From contig NZ_CP024770.1 in assembly GCF_011395035.1 (NCBI RefSeq), positions 248,001 to 312,000 of the forward strand: a stretch of 64,000 nucleotides of DNA, given 5' to 3'. Made by a program: the position numbers and the translations under genes. How positions within the stretch are numbered: position 1 is the stretch's first letter; each line of letters starts with the position of its first letter. Below the pieces are notes generated by a model. That model had not been told where the DNA came from and did no database searches. It was given only the letters and a program-made list of their open reading frames with translations. This document shows positions 45,694 to 54,241 of this stretch, piece after piece. The stretch comes from Pantoea cypripedii (lineage in GTDB: Bacteria; Pseudomonadota; Gammaproteobacteria; Enterobacterales; Enterobacteriaceae).

Positions 45694-46242
45694 TCAGCGA
45701 TCGGATCCAATAGCCTCTCCAGCAAGGGGAGAGCTGTTAGTGTTTCTAAGCTGGTTTGTAAATTCAATAAGCCGATGTTGCGCACAACTCAGTTTATTTA
45801 AATTCTCATTCAGATAGTCCGAAGTAAAGGCTATTTTTATAATATCCCTCTCCAGTTTTGATGCCATCTGATTAAGTTCGACCGTTATTTTATCAATACT
45901 TCGCTGCTTCTCTGATATCTTTTTCTGATAATGCCCAAGGTGCTCAGCATCGGTAAAGGCCAGAACCCGATACATGTTATCCCTGTTCATAGCAAAGATA
46001 AGCTTATCATAAGTCCGCTCAATACTTTTTAACCTGCCATGCATGGTACTGGAGTTGTAATTTTCAACTTTCACTCCTGAAAGTTTTGCCTGCTTGAATT
46101 CATCGCAGGTATTTAATATATCCTTTATGTTACCAATAAATTCCTGAACATTATTATTGGCGTACGATATTTCTTTAACACCATTTAACGAATTATTAGC
46201 AGGTACTGAAATCGCGTAACTTCCGAAACTTAATTCTGACAT
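45694..46242 (-). CDS. helical protein, unknown, repeat-derived C-terminus
   Basis: The 182-residue protein starts at the ATG at 46240-46242 behind AGGAGGTTGTG. It is mostly helical with a coiled coil at about 105-140 (KKISEKQRSIDKITVELNQM). The last 13 residues (SSPLAGEAIGSDR) are encoded by a CTCTCC...GGGGAGAG element (45715-45733) of the kind found in dispersed enterobacterial repeats, which suggests that such an element has replaced the original 3' end. Function unknown; the helical, Asn/Ser-rich character resembles other T3SS-linked genes here. Confidence 0.55.
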   Translation of the reverse strand: MSELSFGSYAISVPANNSLNGVKEISYANNNVQEFIGNIKDILNTCDEFKQAKLSGVKVENYNSSTMHGRLKSIERTYDKLIFAMNRDNMYRVLAFTDAEHLGHYQKKISEKQRSIDKITVELNQMASKLERDIIKIAFTSDYLNENLNKLSCAQHRLIEFTNQLRNTNSSPLAGEAIGSDR

Positions 46243-46423
46243 CACAACCTCCTGTTGAAAATGGCAAGGATGAACATCTGGTTACAAATTCAGATAACCA
46301 TCACCCTTTTAACCCATTGTTATATCCGGGATTCACACCCCAAAGTGCGGGCACGCCAGACGTAGAGGAGACTTCATTAATTTAGCGAAAAGCCCTGTTT
46401 CTCAATATCTATCCCTGCCCTTT

Positions 46424-46440
46424 CTCCCCATTGCGGGGAG
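46424..46440. repeat. short CTCCCC/GGGGAG hairpin element downstream of the invasin gene
   Basis: A 6-base stem with loop ATTGC (CTCCCCATTGCGGGGAG) lies in the 236-base gap between the 182-residue gene and the end of the adhesin gene. It resembles the element at 45715-45733. It may be a dispersed repeat or a weak terminator; no T run follows. The rest of the gap holds nothing I recognise. Confidence 0.35.
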
Positions 46441-46481
46441 ATTTATCTCATCACTTCAAACCTGAAAGATAGATGTCTCCA

Positions 46482-49400
46482 TTATAGATTATACATTCGC
46501 ACCCAGCGACTTCTGCTGAAATCAGCGATACTGGCATTACCATCTTTACAATATGCAAAACGTACCTGCATGCTAATATAAAAACCTACAGCGTCTGGCT
46601 CGAACATTATAACTATCGGTACCGTGCCATTTGTACCGGTTCTGGACTGGTAAACGCGAGGAAAAATATCATCTTTAAACTGCAAACATATCGGGATATC
46701 AGCGAGCAATTGCCCTTGCTGCCTGGCAGTAACCACATAATCTGACCTGAATTGGTTGCCAACCACTGTGGTGACACCGTCTGTGTAGGTGACTTCAATT
46801 AACCCAGGATCTGGAACGATAGTGTTATTGATCTTCACCGGATCGCTATACTTCTGCTCGCCAGTTACCGATTGGGAACTCCCTTTGGGTGTCACACCCA
46901 CACGCACTTCAAAACCAACGTATCTGTCATCCGGTGTGAATATCTTCTGTTTTGCATCGGACTTATCAGCTTCAACCCAGGCACTATCGCCTTGTTTTCT
47001 CTTGTACCACTGAAAAAGAGAACTGTCATTTCCGGTCCCCTGGGCATCAAAACTACTGTAGGTAGCTGTCAGTTTTACATTCGGTGTTACCGTTCCATTC
47101 GGCGAAGTGCCGACAGAACCGATTGATGGCGTGCCATAGACAGTTATCACGTCACTGAACAGCCTGTTACCTAACGACGGCTGCTCGCTACCTTTCGCTG
47201 TCACACGTACCTGCACTTCATACCCGCCATATGATTGATTTGGCGTGAACGTCTTCTGTATCCCTGCAGGGTACCCAACCTCAGTCCATACGCTTTCACC
47301 CAGCTTTCTGTATAACCACTGATACATGGAATCATCACTACCCGTGCCTTTGCCATCAAACCCTCCGTGAGTGGCTGTTATTTTAACACCGGTCGCGATG
47401 GTACCTTTCGGTGAAACATTGACAGAAGTAATAGAGGGCACACCGTAAACCTTCACGATACTGCTGAATTTCTCCTCACCCAGGGTGCTCTGCATACTGC
47501 CTTTAGGCGTGACACCAACCTGAACCTCAAAACCGGCAAGCGTGGCATCCGTCCGAAAGAGCTTTTCTTTAGCATCAGATTTGTCAATTGCTATCCAGTT
47601 ACTGGTGCCCAGTTTTCTCTTGTACCATTGGTATCGTGAATTATCACTACCGGTTCCCTGTGAGTCGAAACCACTATAACTGCCGAGCAATGCGTCTCCG
47701 GCTGCGATGGGACCACCTGGTTTGACGAAAACGCTTGTAATGGATGGCGTTCCCAGGAACCAGACTGTGACCTCTTTTGCCGTCGTATTACCTACGCGCG
47801 CGGCGGGTTTATATTCTCCCCTGTTCTGCTGGCTGTAACTGTAATCCGCCACTCCCTCGCCATTAGTTGCTATAGGCTCGCCTGGTAACGCGGCACCCGA
47901 TTTGCTGGTCAGAAAGATCACTCGCGCCTGGCCGTTTCTCACCAGGTTACCGTACTTATCCTGCACCGTTGCCAGCAGTTTAACGCTCTTACCAGCAGAT
48001 ACTGATGCCGGGTCTGCTTTAAGCTCGGTTACCTGCGCCCCTGCAACATCAACGGTAAAAGTCACTTTTGTCTCCTTTGCAGTGTTACCAACCACACGCG
48101 CCGCTGGATAGTATTCACCCGCTTGCGTCAGCGTATAATCAGGATAAGTTGCCATCCCATGATCATTGGTTGATAACGTGGCCATCACCGCACCATTCGC
48201 CATCGAACTCAGGAATTCAACCTCAACATTCTGTATCGGGTTGCCATAGTTATCCTGCACCGTAGCAGATAACGCGACTTTCTTACCGACCTCAGTTGTG
48301 GCTGGTGCGGCTTTAAACTCTTTGATTTGCACACCCGCCATGTTGACTTGCCAGCTTATCGCCTTCGTCTGCTTCTCTGATGGTTTGTCCTTCAGTGCCG
48401 CTGTCACCACATAATTACCCGGTGCACCCAGCTCTTTTCCCGGGACTATCCTGAGTATCGTTCTGGCTATTCCTTCTGCGTCAGTTTGAACATCTGCTGC
48501 TTCCGTCATCCATTCTTTACGGTCATTAGTAAAATCCACAACGACATCCTTCTGTGGATCACCTGCCAGATTTGTCACCAGCGCCGTCATTGTGAGATCT
48601 TTACCTACTAACGGAGAATCACTGCTTGCTGCCAGAGAGACCAGCTTCAGCACCGGCAACAAAATCGTGCTGTCGTTAGCTTTGACACTGCCTTGCTGCA
48701 CCACCACGTCCAGAGAACCGTCCTTTGTTGGCAACGTAACCGTAAGCAATCCCTCACCTTTTTCATTAGTCGCATCATCTTTGCTAAAGATGACGTTACT
48801 AATCGGCCCCTTGACCTGCCACGACAGTGCTGCGGCAGGTACCAGGTTTTGATGCACGTCCCGCGCCGTTACTTTCCAGCTAGCCTTAGTGTTTCCATCC
48901 GCCAGCAGATCTCCGGTGAAAGCACGCTTCAGCTCCAGATTCACTACTGCACCAGGCGTGAACGTTACCTCAGTCGCTTTCGCCGTGCCGCCGCTCACCC
49001 GCGCCGCCGGGTGATAGATCTTCGCTTCCGTCTGCGTGTACTCCGGGAACGCCACCTCGCCCCTCCCGTCCGTCGCCAGCGTGGTCAGCAGCGTGCCGCC
49101 CGTCGCCGCGCTCAGGAACTCCACCTGTGCGTTTTCCACCGCGTTACCGTGCCGGTCCTTCACCACCGCGCTCAGCGTCACCGCGCTGCCCGCCGCCGCG
49201 CTCGCCGGAGTCGCTTTCAGCTCCATCACCTGCGCGTCAGTGCCGTCCGCCGTGAACGTCACCGCCGTCGCCTTCGCCGTGCCGCTGCTCACCCGCGCCG
49301 CCGGATGATAGATCTTCGCTTCCGTCTGTGTGTACTCCGGGAATGACACTTCGCCCCTCCCGTCCGTCGCCAGCGTGGTCAGCAGCGTGCCGCCCGTCGC

Positions 49401-52400
49401 CGCGCTCAGGAACTCCACCTGTGCGTTTTCCACCGCGTTACCGTGCCGGTCCTTCACCACCGCGCTCAGCGTCACCGCGCTGCCCGCCGCCGCGCTTGCC
49501 GGAGTCGCTCTCAGCTCCGTCACCTGCGCGTCAGTGCCGTCCGCCGTGAACGTCACCGCCGTCGCCTTCGCCGTGCCACCGCTCACCCGCGCCGCCGGAT
49601 GATAGATCTTCGCCTCCGTCTGCGTGTAATCCGGGAACGACACCTCACCCCTCCCGTCCGTGGCCAGCGTGGTCAGCAGCGTGCCGCCCGTCGCCGCGCT
49701 CAGGAACTCCACCTGCGCGTTTTCCACCGCGTTACCGTGCCGGTCCTTCACCACCGCGCTCAGCGTCACTGCGCTGCCCGCCGCCGCGCTCGCCGGAGTC
49801 GCTTTCAGCTCCGTCACCTGCGCGTCAGTGCCGTCCGCCGTGAACGTCACCGCCGTCGCCTTCGCCGTGCCGCCGCTCACCCGCGCCGCCGGATGATAGA
49901 TCTTCGCTTCCGTCTGTGTGTACTCCGGGAATGACACCTCACCCTTTCCGTCCGTGGCCAGCGTGGTCAGCAGCGTGCCGCCCGTCGCCGCGCTCAGGAA
50001 CTCCACCTGCGCGTTTTTCACCGCGTTACCGTGCCGGTCCTTCACCACCGCGCTCAGCGTCACTGCGCTGCCCGCCGCCGCGCTCGCCGGAGTCGCTTTC
50101 AGCTCCGTCACCTGCGCGTGGGTGCCGTCCGCCATCAGAGCAATAATCGCTTCGTCACCTGATTCTGTGTTCCCGGACATTTTAGCCTCCACTTGCCACT
50201 TGGCAGGCTCAGTGCTAAGTGGCGCTGTCAGCGAAAACGATGCCTTGCCCTCTTTTCCTGTTACATACGAACTTGTTTTTCCCTGGCTGGTGATTTGCAG
50301 TGCGACATTTTCCATCGCTGAATTTTCCTGATCTGTCACCTGCACGGTGAAGTCAGCTTTGCTACCCACTGTGACTTCCTGGGGAGGATTAACAAACCTG
50401 ATATTCGTTGCGGCGCTAAATGTGACAGTGAAAGGTAACTTCTTCATATTCACCGTATCACTCATCACCCGAAGTTTTTCCACGTCAGGCTGAAGGGAGG
50501 CTATGATGGTATCCTCGCCCCCTGATGTCACATTGTTGAATTTAACCAGGGACTTACCATTGCTGTTTGTCATCTGCCTGGTGTGCTCAAGCTGCCCAAG
50601 GTCCGGATTGCCATGTGACCAGTACACTGGCTGATCCTGCGCTGGTTTACCGTCTTTATCCTCTACTTTGGCTTCAAAAAACAACGTACCAGAATCGCCA
50701 GCTTTAAATTTAATCCGACCGTCTTCCAGCAGCTCTCCACCGCCAGTCACACCAGATATAATCAGGCTATTGACGGATAACAGAGGCCCTATTTGTTGGG
50801 CACTGGCAGGCACACCCTGTAATCCGGCTTTATTTACCGGAGTGACTTCATAAATCAGCATCGCTCCGGCATCAGCGGCAGTCAGTTGATATTGACTGGT
50901 CACGGATAACACTTCCCCCGGCGCATTCGCCCGATACCAGCGCTGTGTTGATTTCTGTTCTGCCTCATCCTCGCCTTCATTAGTCATGAAGGTGTAACTA
51001 CCTGTTAGCGTGTTGCCTATAGTTGACTCACCTGAGATACGCACGTTGGTAACCGCTGGTGCATAATCCCCAGGTTGCACGGTCAAACGATACTCGGCTC
51101 TGTCATAGAGTTTTGTCTTGCTGGCATCCTGATATTCTTCGGCAGAAATGATCACTTCACCCCGTTTTAGGGGCGCAACTAACCCGGCTTGCTCATTCAC
51201 CAACTGCACTACATCTGGCTGGCTTGAGTGATAAACAATAAATCCACTCCGCCCACCTTTCACGGCATGAATAAACGGTTCGCTACCCGCTCTGGTAGAA
51301 AGTGATTGAGGTTCGAAGTACAGGCGCAACTTTTTATCACGCTGTTGATAGGCCAAAATAATATTGTTGTTACGCATGACAAAATCATGGCGCGCCTCTT
51401 TTAACAAAGGAAGCGCTGTCGATTCCGCAGGATTTAACATCTGGGATAAGGTGCGACCAAACTGCCAATTGAGTGCGAGACCAAGCCTCGCATCATTATC
51501 CTGACCACTGATAGCACTGTATTCTGCATTCATACTCAGTAGCGGCACAGGTTGCCAGCGAGCGCCAAAAGTCGCCCCGCGAGGATCACGACTTGCCTGG
51601 GAACGTGTCCCGTTCACATCAACTTTGTCGCCATACCACTGAAAGTAAGTTCCTTTAATGGCCACATGCTTGCTTGCCGCCGTTTCAATATTGAAATCCC
51701 AGCCGCGTGCTGGCCGCTCATATAGACTGTACCTGAGCAGATCATCATTCAGGCTATTATCCTTAGAGAGATGCCAGTTGCTCAATGGCTGATAGTAGTT
51801 AATGGAACTGCGTACTCTTTCCCCCCAAACTTCGCCTCCCACTCCCATACGATTATGTCTGCGGCTAATATCACGGTCATAAAAGACGTTACCACCTACT
51901 AACCAATGGTCATTAATATCGTGGCGTAGTCCGAGACCAATGTTGAGCTGGTTACGATCATTCCAGCGATGAAAGCTGAGTTGGGTAAAAAGCGTATTAT
52001 CTTGCCACTCCATTAACGGATAGAAATAATCCAGCCCAACATCCCGATAGTGGCTACCGGTAAGCCCGGCATCCAGGGTGAATCGCGCTTTGGCGCCAGG
52101 CATGTTAAGCCATTTTTCCACTTCTGAAGTTAGCAGACCGCTCAGGTAACTATTAGTGGTGCTCCGAGCCGCTTCTGTTGTGCTGGCGTTCTGAGCCGTT
52201 CCCCAGAATTGCACCATACGATCGCGAAACGGCTGGTTGTCATCGCCAGCAGATTGATCCTGAGTAGCCAGGGTTGATATTTGAACTGTTTGTTCACCCG
52301 GGTTTGAAATCGGTAAACGAGGATCCCTCCCCTTATCGGCATTAACCGGTACCGGTAAAGAAAATACCAGCAGGGTAAACAAATAATGAAACAAGATAAC

Positions 52401-52445
52401 CAGGGTTTGCCAGCGAAAGCCGCGGGTCTTAGTCCTTTCAGTCAT
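46482..52445 (-). CDS. invasin/intimin-type inverse autotransporter adhesin
   Basis: The 1,987-residue protein has a signal peptide (ILFHYLFTLLVFSLPVPVNA), then the inverse autotransporter barrel at about 115-340 (WLNMPGAKARFTLDAGLTGS, GLDYFYPLMEW, LNIGLGLRHDINDHWLVGGN, RGWDFNIETAAS), a linker, and a passenger built from Ig-like domains. The passenger holds Big_1 repeats (four near-identical at about 771-1162, more diverged ones elsewhere), three repeats starting PSITSV at about 1560-1875, and a C-terminal domain with paired Cys (ICLQFKDDIF; FAYCKDGN). The barrel anchors it in the outer membrane and the passenger reaches outward to bind a host or bacterial surface. No LysM domain is seen. Start: ATG at 52443-52445. 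Confidence 0.95.
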   Translation of the reverse strand: MTERTKTRGFRWQTLVILFHYLFTLLVFSLPVPVNADKGRDPRLPISNPGEQTVQISTLATQDQSAGDDNQPFRDRMVQFWGTAQNASTTEAARSTTNSYLSGLLTSEVEKWLNMPGAKARFTLDAGLTGSHYRDVGLDYFYPLMEWQDNTLFTQLSFHRWNDRNQLNIGLGLRHDINDHWLVGGNVFYDRDISRRHNRMGVGGEVWGERVRSSINYYQPLSNWHLSKDNSLNDDLLRYSLYERPARGWDFNIETAASKHVAIKGTYFQWYGDKVDVNGTRSQASRDPRGATFGARWQPVPLLSMNAEYSAISGQDNDARLGLALNWQFGRTLSQMLNPAESTALPLLKEARHDFVMRNNNIILAYQQRDKKLRLYFEPQSLSTRAGSEPFIHAVKGGRSGFIVYHSSQPDVVQLVNEQAGLVAPLKRGEVIISAEEYQDASKTKLYDRAEYRLTVQPGDYAPAVTNVRISGESTIGNTLTGSYTFMTNEGEDEAEQKSTQRWYRANAPGEVLSVTSQYQLTAADAGAMLIYEVTPVNKAGLQGVPASAQQIGPLLSVNSLIISGVTGGGELLEDGRIKFKAGDSGTLFFEAKVEDKDGKPAQDQPVYWSHGNPDLGQLEHTRQMTNSNGKSLVKFNNVTSGGEDTIIASLQPDVEKLRVMSDTVNMKKLPFTVTFSAATNIRFVNPPQEVTVGSKADFTVQVTDQENSAMENVALQITSQGKTSSYVTGKEGKASFSLTAPLSTEPAKWQVEAKMSGNTESGDEAIIALMADGTHAQVTELKATPASAAAGSAVTLSAVVKDRHGNAVKNAQVEFLSAATGGTLLTTLATDGKGEVSFPEYTQTEAKIYHPAARVSGGTAKATAVTFTADGTDAQVTELKATPASAAAGSAVTLSAVVKDRHGNAVENAQVEFLSAATGGTLLTTLATDGRGEVSFPDYTQTEAKIYHPAARVSGGTAKATAVTFTADGTDAQVTELRATPASAAAGSAVTLSAVVKDRHGNAVENAQVEFLSAATGGTLLTTLATDGRGEVSFPEYTQTEAKIYHPAARVSSGTAKATAVTFTADGTDAQVMELKATPASAAAGSAVTLSAVVKDRHGNAVENAQVEFLSAATGGTLLTTLATDGRGEVAFPEYTQTEAKIYHPAARVSGGTAKATEVTFTPGAVVNLELKRAFTGDLLADGNTKASWKVTARDVHQNLVPAAALSWQVKGPISNVIFSKDDATNEKGEGLLTVTLPTKDGSLDVVVQQGSVKANDSTILLPVLKLVSLAASSDSPLVGKDLTMTALVTNLAGDPQKDVVVDFTNDRKEWMTEAADVQTDAEGIARTILRIVPGKELGAPGNYVVTAALKDKPSEKQTKAISWQVNMAGVQIKEFKAAPATTEVGKKVALSATVQDNYGNPIQNVEVEFLSSMANGAVMATLSTNDHGMATYPDYTLTQAGEYYPAARVVGNTAKETKVTFTVDVAGAQVTELKADPASVSAGKSVKLLATVQDKYGNLVRNGQARVIFLTSKSGAALPGEPIATNGEGVADYSYSQQNRGEYKPAARVGNTTAKEVTVWFLGTPSITSVFVKPGGPIAAGDALLGSYSGFDSQGTGSDNSRYQWYKRKLGTSNWIAIDKSDAKEKLFRTDATLAGFEVQVGVTPKGSMQSTLGEEKFSSIVKVYGVPSITSVNVSPKGTIATGVKITATHGGFDGKGTGSDDSMYQWLYRKLGESVWTEVGYPAGIQKTFTPNQSYGGYEVQVRVTAKGSEQPSLGNRLFSDVITVYGTPSIGSVGTSPNGTVTPNVKLTATYSSFDAQGTGNDSSLFQWYKRKQGDSAWVEADKSDAKQKIFTPDDRYVGFEVRVGVTPKGSSQSVTGEQKYSDPVKINNTIVPDPGLIEVTYTDGVTTVVGNQFRSDYVVTARQQGQLLADIPICLQFKDDIFPRVYQSRTGTNGTVPIVIMFEPDAVGFYISMQVRFAYCKDGNASIADFSRSRWVRMYNL
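46825..47760 (-). repeat. three C-terminal Ig-like repeats of the adhesin
   Basis: Three units of about 309-312 bases begin near PSITSV/PSIGSV and share QGTGSDNSRYQWYKRKLG and VTPKGS. They are more diverged from one another than the Big_1 set. Such tandem domains usually extend the passenger. Confidence 0.8.
48957..50133 (-). repeat. four near-identical 294-base Big_1 repeats in the adhesin gene
   Basis: Four 98-residue units follow each other, each with TELKATPASAAAGSAVTLSA, then DRHGNAVENAQVEFLSAATG and YTQTEAKIYHPAARVS. They differ by only a few residues (T/R at LKATP or LRATP; ENAQ/KNAQ; S/A in GEVSFP). The segment is much richer in G and C than its surroundings, visibly so in the raw sequence. 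This points to recent amplification, perhaps from another gene, and to a length that can change by recombination. Confidence 0.95.
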
Positions 52446-52447
52446 TA

Positions 52448-52544
52448 CTCAATACTCAAGCCAGGGGGCATTAGGTCAACCGCCAGAACAATCAGCAGCG
52501 CAGGAATTTCGTATCCGAATTGTTCCTGCAGGATGAGTATTGAG
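52448..52544 (-). promoter_or_regulatory. inverted repeat and leader peptide in front of the adhesin start
   Basis: Arms CTCAATACTCA (52448-52458) and TGAGTATTGAG (52534-52544) are perfect 11-base complements separated by 75 bases. The arm nearest the gene lies 3-13 bases upstream of the start codon and would cover the ribosome binding site when paired. On the minus strand a short frame (MPPGLSIE, stop TAA) ends within TAATG, overlapping the adhesin start. Pairing could hold translation back. Function is inferred from structure only. Confidence 0.4.
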
Positions 52545-52670
52545 CTATATATAGAGGGTGATAATCACCTAAGTTAATTGTGACAATATAGGATTAGTCT
52601 TGAAAAACAATAATGATTTTATGCATTAAAATCATACAACTAAATAATATCAGGAGGAAACATCCCAGAT

Positions 52671-53318
52671 TCAGAAGTGTGTCTCCACGCGTTGGGATAC
52701 GATATCTGGTTTCCCTAGCTGCCATACGACCTGCTGAATTACCTGTTTTTGCGCATCAAAAACCCATACCATTGGCCCGGCCTCAAGACGAAAGGTATAA
52801 TCCTCATCATGAGTTTTTAATGCAAATGAGGTAATACCAAGCGCTCTACAACGCCGCTCAATATGTCCCGCTTCCTCGATCACCTTTCTGGGTAACCAAA
52901 GTGTGACTTCACTAATTGAGAACTCACGGGTCAGCGTCCTGATAAAGCTATCCAAAGCCACAGAGGTCATCAGATATTCTGGCAAACGTTGTTCAAGTTC
53001 TTTTCTGACCCAATCCAGCCAAACTTCCATCAGTTGCTGTTGTTGAGCGACGACATCGGGTACCTGGCCCAGGACGCGTTGAAAACCATCGTTTACACCC
53101 TGTTCAAAGGCTTTTTGATAGCGTATTTCCGCGTCCTTTTCTATGTTGCGTAATTGACCAGAAACATAACGCCTGAGTTGCCCCAATGCATCTTCAATGG
53201 ACGGACGCGGCGCAAACGTGGATTTGATCACAGGTCCATTCAGGACCGTGAGGCCTGTTAACTTTCTCGGTTCCATAGTGTTTTCTGGTTTCATTTCAAG
53301 GGGAAGATAGCGCGCCAT
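52671..53318 (-). CDS. sctL: T3SS stator protein SctL (OrgB-type)
   Basis: The 215-residue protein shows a helical N-terminal half (RRYVSGQLRNIEKDAEIRYQ) and a C-terminal half with FSISEVTLWLPRKVIEEAGH and ALKTHDEDYTFRLEAG, as in the OrgB/FliH family. SctL links the SctN ATPase to the sorting platform. OrgB is 226 residues. In SPI-1 orgB follows orgA; here the gene is 22 kb away, beside the sctN-sctO block and divergent from it. Start: ATG at 53318. Confidence 0.75.
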   Translation of the reverse strand: MARYLPLEMKPENTMEPRKLTGLTVLNGPVIKSTFAPRPSIEDALGQLRRYVSGQLRNIEKDAEIRYQKAFEQGVNDGFQRVLGQVPDVVAQQQQLMEVWLDWVRKELEQRLPEYLMTSVALDSFIRTLTREFSISEVTLWLPRKVIEEAGHIERRCRALGITSFALKTHDEDYTFRLEAGPMVWVFDAQKQVIQQVVWQLGKPDIVSQRVETHF

Positions 53319-53436
53319 AGTAGATTTTCAGGCAGCAGCCACAAGCACCACGCAGCAATTATCAGGAAAAAATCAGATCTCTGGAAACAGAGTCATCTAT
53401 AATTGTTCCGCGTCGAAGACTCTGAAGATATATCTG

Positions 53437-53784
53437 ATGAAAAAAAAGAATTTCTACGCTCCATTATTTTTTGTTTATGTAATACTGCTTTCATCTTGTT
53501 CAACAAATGAATCGAGATTATCTAAGAGAGATAATCTCCCCGGTGATCAACAGGCAATTGAAAAAATCCAGCACCTGATCCTTAACTGTGTATTACCAGA
53601 AGCTTATTACCGTTGGTCTGATGATAAATCCGTTCATCTGGATTGGTTCACAACTGAAATGTCTATTGAAGTAAATACTTCATGGGACGAAAACATTAAA
53701 AAATGCGTTGAACAAAATTACGCGGCCCAGCCATTTACTTTTCGGTCTGGCTTGTTCGGCAAACTGGATATAAGCAACAGATAA
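53437..53784 (+). CDS. small lipoprotein, possible pilotin of the secretin
   Basis: The 115-residue protein has a lipoprotein signal (FFVYVILLSSC) with Cys at about residue 21, and two further Cys (ILNCVLPEAYY; IKKCVEQNY). It is first in the block that continues with the chaperone, sctN and sctO. T3SS secretins usually need a small lipoprotein (InvH, MxiM, YscW); position and size fit, sequence does not clearly match InvH. Divergent from sctL, so the 118-base gap may hold both promoters. Confidence 0.6.
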   Translation: MKKKNFYAPLFFVYVILLSSCSTNESRLSKRDNLPGDQQAIEKIQHLILNCVLPEAYYRWSDDKSVHLDWFTTEMSIEVNTSWDENIKKCVEQNYAAQPFTFRSGLFGKLDISNR

Positions 53785-53825
53785 ATTCCTACAGGATTCA
53801 GAATAAAACCAATTAAGGACACACA

Positions 53826-54233
53826 ATGCAATTTGACCTCGCAGAGATGCTACGCCGCTCATTAGATAAAATGGGGTATAAAGGCGAAGATTTTCAATTT
53901 GATTCTCATTCGACTATAGAAATCGGGCTCGAAAATATTCCCAGCATGTTTTTATCTCTGATTGATGAACGAGTGTGGCTTTGGAGCCGACTAAGCTGGA
54001 TGAACCGTGACACTCTTGACACATGGGGCACCGAATTGTGGCTTGAGCTGCAGGAGGCACTACCCTCTGTCGTAACGGGACAACCTGTCCTTGGACATGG
54101 TGATGAAGGATATGAACTCAAAGCATTGGTTGATGAAAACTGTTTTCAGCAGGAAGAGGGATTCGAAGCATTACTTGAAAGCTTCTTCCTGCTCTGCTCG
54201 CGCTTACAAGACCGTTTTAGCCGCCTGGGGTAA
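53826..54233 (+). CDS. T3SS chaperone InvB/SpaK family
   Basis: The 135-residue protein matches InvB in length and pattern: FDLAEMLRRSLDKMGY, DSHSTIEIGLENIPSMFLSL, ERVWLWSRLS and YELKALVDENCFQ. InvB of SPI-1 (also 135 residues) holds effectors such as SipA, SopE and SopA. It lies directly before sctN, as invB lies before invC. Start: ATG at 53826 behind TTAAGGACACACA. This shows the whole invB-invC-invI segment was moved as a unit. Confidence 0.9.
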   Translation: MQFDLAEMLRRSLDKMGYKGEDFQFDSHSTIEIGLENIPSMFLSLIDERVWLWSRLSWMNRDTLDTWGTELWLELQEALPSVVTGQPVLGHGDEGYELKALVDENCFQQEEGFEALLESFFLLCSRLQDRFSRLG

Positions 54234-54241
54234 TCGGTTGC

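Noticed and set aside
48957..50133. CRISPR-like array
   Set aside because: The repeats are 294 bases, contiguous, coding and without spacers.
48693..50331. Long plus-strand frames across the adhesin repeats
   Set aside because: They are repeated at 294-base spacing opposite the Big_1 units, are low-complexity Arg/Pro or Ser/Ala-rich, and come from the GC-rich codon use of the real gene.
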